This document shows, piece by piece, positions 5,434 through 6,264 of a stretch of DNA of 6,264 nucleotides. Numbering within the stretch: position 1 is the stretch's first letter; every line of letters begins with the position of its first letter. Location of the stretch: assembly GCA_035656335.1 (NCBI GenBank), contig DASRSS010000295.1, positions 1-6,264 on the forward strand, in the 5' to 3' direction. The stretch comes from DASRSS01 sp035656335 (GTDB lineage Bacteria > Actinomycetota > Actinomycetes > Mycobacteriales > Jatrophihabitantaceae). The notes under the pieces were generated by a model. That model ran no database searches. It saw only the letters and a program-made list of their open reading frames with translations, and was not told the DNA's origin. Made by a program: the position numbers and the translations under genes.

Positions 5434-6264
5434 GTGCTGCTGACGTCGGCCCCGTGGCGACGCGCGCCGGGGCTGCTGTTCCGCGCACCCGCCGCGTTCG
5501 CCGCCTGCGCGCTGGCCGCGACCGTGCTCGCGGTCGCCGCGTCGTCCGGCGTGCTGTTCGCGGCGTCCGCCGGCACCGGCGCCCTGCACAGCGAGGCCGC
5601 GCAGGGCTGCCCGCAGGCGGCCGAGCCGTCGGTCGCCACCGCGCAGGACCCGCTGCGGCTCACGACCAGCGTCCGCACTCCGGTGGGTTTCGCGAGCGGT
5701 GACCGAGCCGTCCGCACCGCGCTGCGCTCCGCCGGGCTGCCCGCCCCCGATCGCGTCGTCACCGGCTTCGCGGCGGTCGGGGGAGTGCGGACGGACGTGG
5801 TGAGCCTGTTCGCGCGCAGCGGCGCGCGGGCACACGTCCACGTGATCGACTCCGTACCGGGCAACGGCGTCTGGGTGCCGCAGAGCTTTGCGCGCTCGCA
5901 CCGGCTGCGGCTGGGCGACCCGGTGGTGCTGGGCTCGTCGCGTGCGCCGGTGACCGGCGTCTTCCGCGACCTCGCGCCGTCGGCGTTCGCGCCGATGTTC
6001 CGGCTGCCGCGCTACTGGTGCACCTGGTCGGATGCGCTCGTGCCGACGCTCGAGAACCGGCCGCCACCGATGCTGCTGACGGACGTCGCGACGATCCGGT
6101 CGGCGAGCACCATGCTCGACACCACCTGGTACGTGCCGGTGTCCGCGCTGCACACCACCGCGGCGCGGGCGCGGCACGCCCAGGACGCGACGGCCGCGGC
6201 CGTGACCCGGCTGCATCCGCAGAGCTCCTACGACCTCGGCCGCAGCCTGCCCTACCTGCTCTCG
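5434..6264 (+). CDS. Probable ABC transporter permease (FtsX/MacB-like), N-terminal part only
   Basis: The first 277 residues are visible and the frame is still open at the right edge. The N-terminus has a short basic segment (R9-R10, R17), then a long hydrophobic Ala/Leu/Val-rich helix (about 19-48), then a mainly extracytoplasmic region without further obvious membrane helices. This layout, one N-terminal helix followed by a large outside domain, is that of MacB/FtsX-type permeases, in which three more helices follow the outside domain. The segment GVWVPQSFARSHRLRLGDPVVLG (146-168) resembles the part of MacB-like domains that states that a protein value must be placed before a membrane-proximal fold. 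A cysteine (C59) follows the helix. The GTG start is supported by TACCGT 6 nt upstream. The missing C-terminus could instead show a different membrane protein, so the family call is moderate. Substrate and partner ATPase are unknown. Confidence 0.6.
   Translation, partial: MLLTSAPWRRAPGLLFRAPAAFAACALAATVLAVAASSGVLFAASAGTGALHSEAAQGCPQAAEPSVATAQDPLRLTTSVRTPVGFASGDRAVRTALRSAGLPAPDRVVTGFAAVGGVRTDVVSLFARSGARAHVHVIDSVPGNGVWVPQSFARSHRLRLGDPVVLGSSRAPVTGVFRDLAPSAFAPMFRLPRYWCTWSDALVPTLENRPPPMLLTDVATIRSASTMLDTTWYVPVSALHTTAARARHAQDATAAAVTRLHPQSSYDLGRSLPYLLS

Noticed and set aside
3399..5702. Long plus-strand open frame opposite corA and running out of frame over maoC
   Set aside because: It reads antisense to an intact CorA and out of frame with MaoC, and the translation is His/Arg-rich without family features.
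3529..6216. Very long minus-strand open frame across corA, maoC and the permease gene
   Set aside because: Its translation is Arg/Ala/Gly-rich and low in complexity, with no recognisable motif, and it overlaps three well-supported genes. Long antisense open frames are expected at this GC content.

Overview
The window is about 70% GC by eye, with strongly GC-biased third codon positions, frequent GTG starts and actinobacterial-type DnaA boxes (TTGTCCACA). Together with the protein families present, this points to a high-GC actinobacterium, possibly of a Frankiales- or Pseudonocardiales-like lineage; the genus cannot be fixed from the sequence. Six protein-coding genes fill nearly all of it. 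No RNA gene, transposon, CRISPR array or prophage marker was seen.

Region 1 (1-2669, minus strand) is the 5' part of a large FtsK/SpoIIIE-family ATPase of the EssC/EccC type: an N-terminal domain, an FHA domain, two membrane helices, and a first ATPase domain with intact Walker A and B motifs. It runs off the left edge. Region 2 (2670-2815) is a divergent promoter region with an inverted pair of DnaA-box-like sequences. Region 3 (2816-3708, plus strand) holds a WXG100 (EsxA-like) gene followed closely by a SUFU-domain gene. An ESX-type ATPase next to a WXG100 protein is the signature of a type VII secretion (T7SS) locus. The SUFU protein is the least explained member; SUFU domains have been proposed as immunity proteins in polymorphic toxin systems, but no toxin gene is visible here.

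Region 4 (3714-4820, minus strand) is a CorA-type Mg2+/Co2+ channel gene, ending only 5 bp from the convergent SUFU gene. Region 5 (4906-5418, plus strand) is a MaoC-family hot-dog hydratase closely resembling the actinobacterial group linked to mesaconyl-CoA-type hydration. Region 6 (5434 to the right edge, plus strand) is the start of a secreted or membrane protein, probably an ABC transporter permease of the FtsX/MacB kind. These last three look like ordinary chromosomal genes unrelated to the T7SS part.

The most useful observations are the compact EssC-like/WXG100/SUFU module, the 27-bp DnaA-box inverted repeat in its control region, an identical CTAGCGTGG promoter-like element before both the WXG100 and SUFU genes, and apparently leaderless start sites at several genes.
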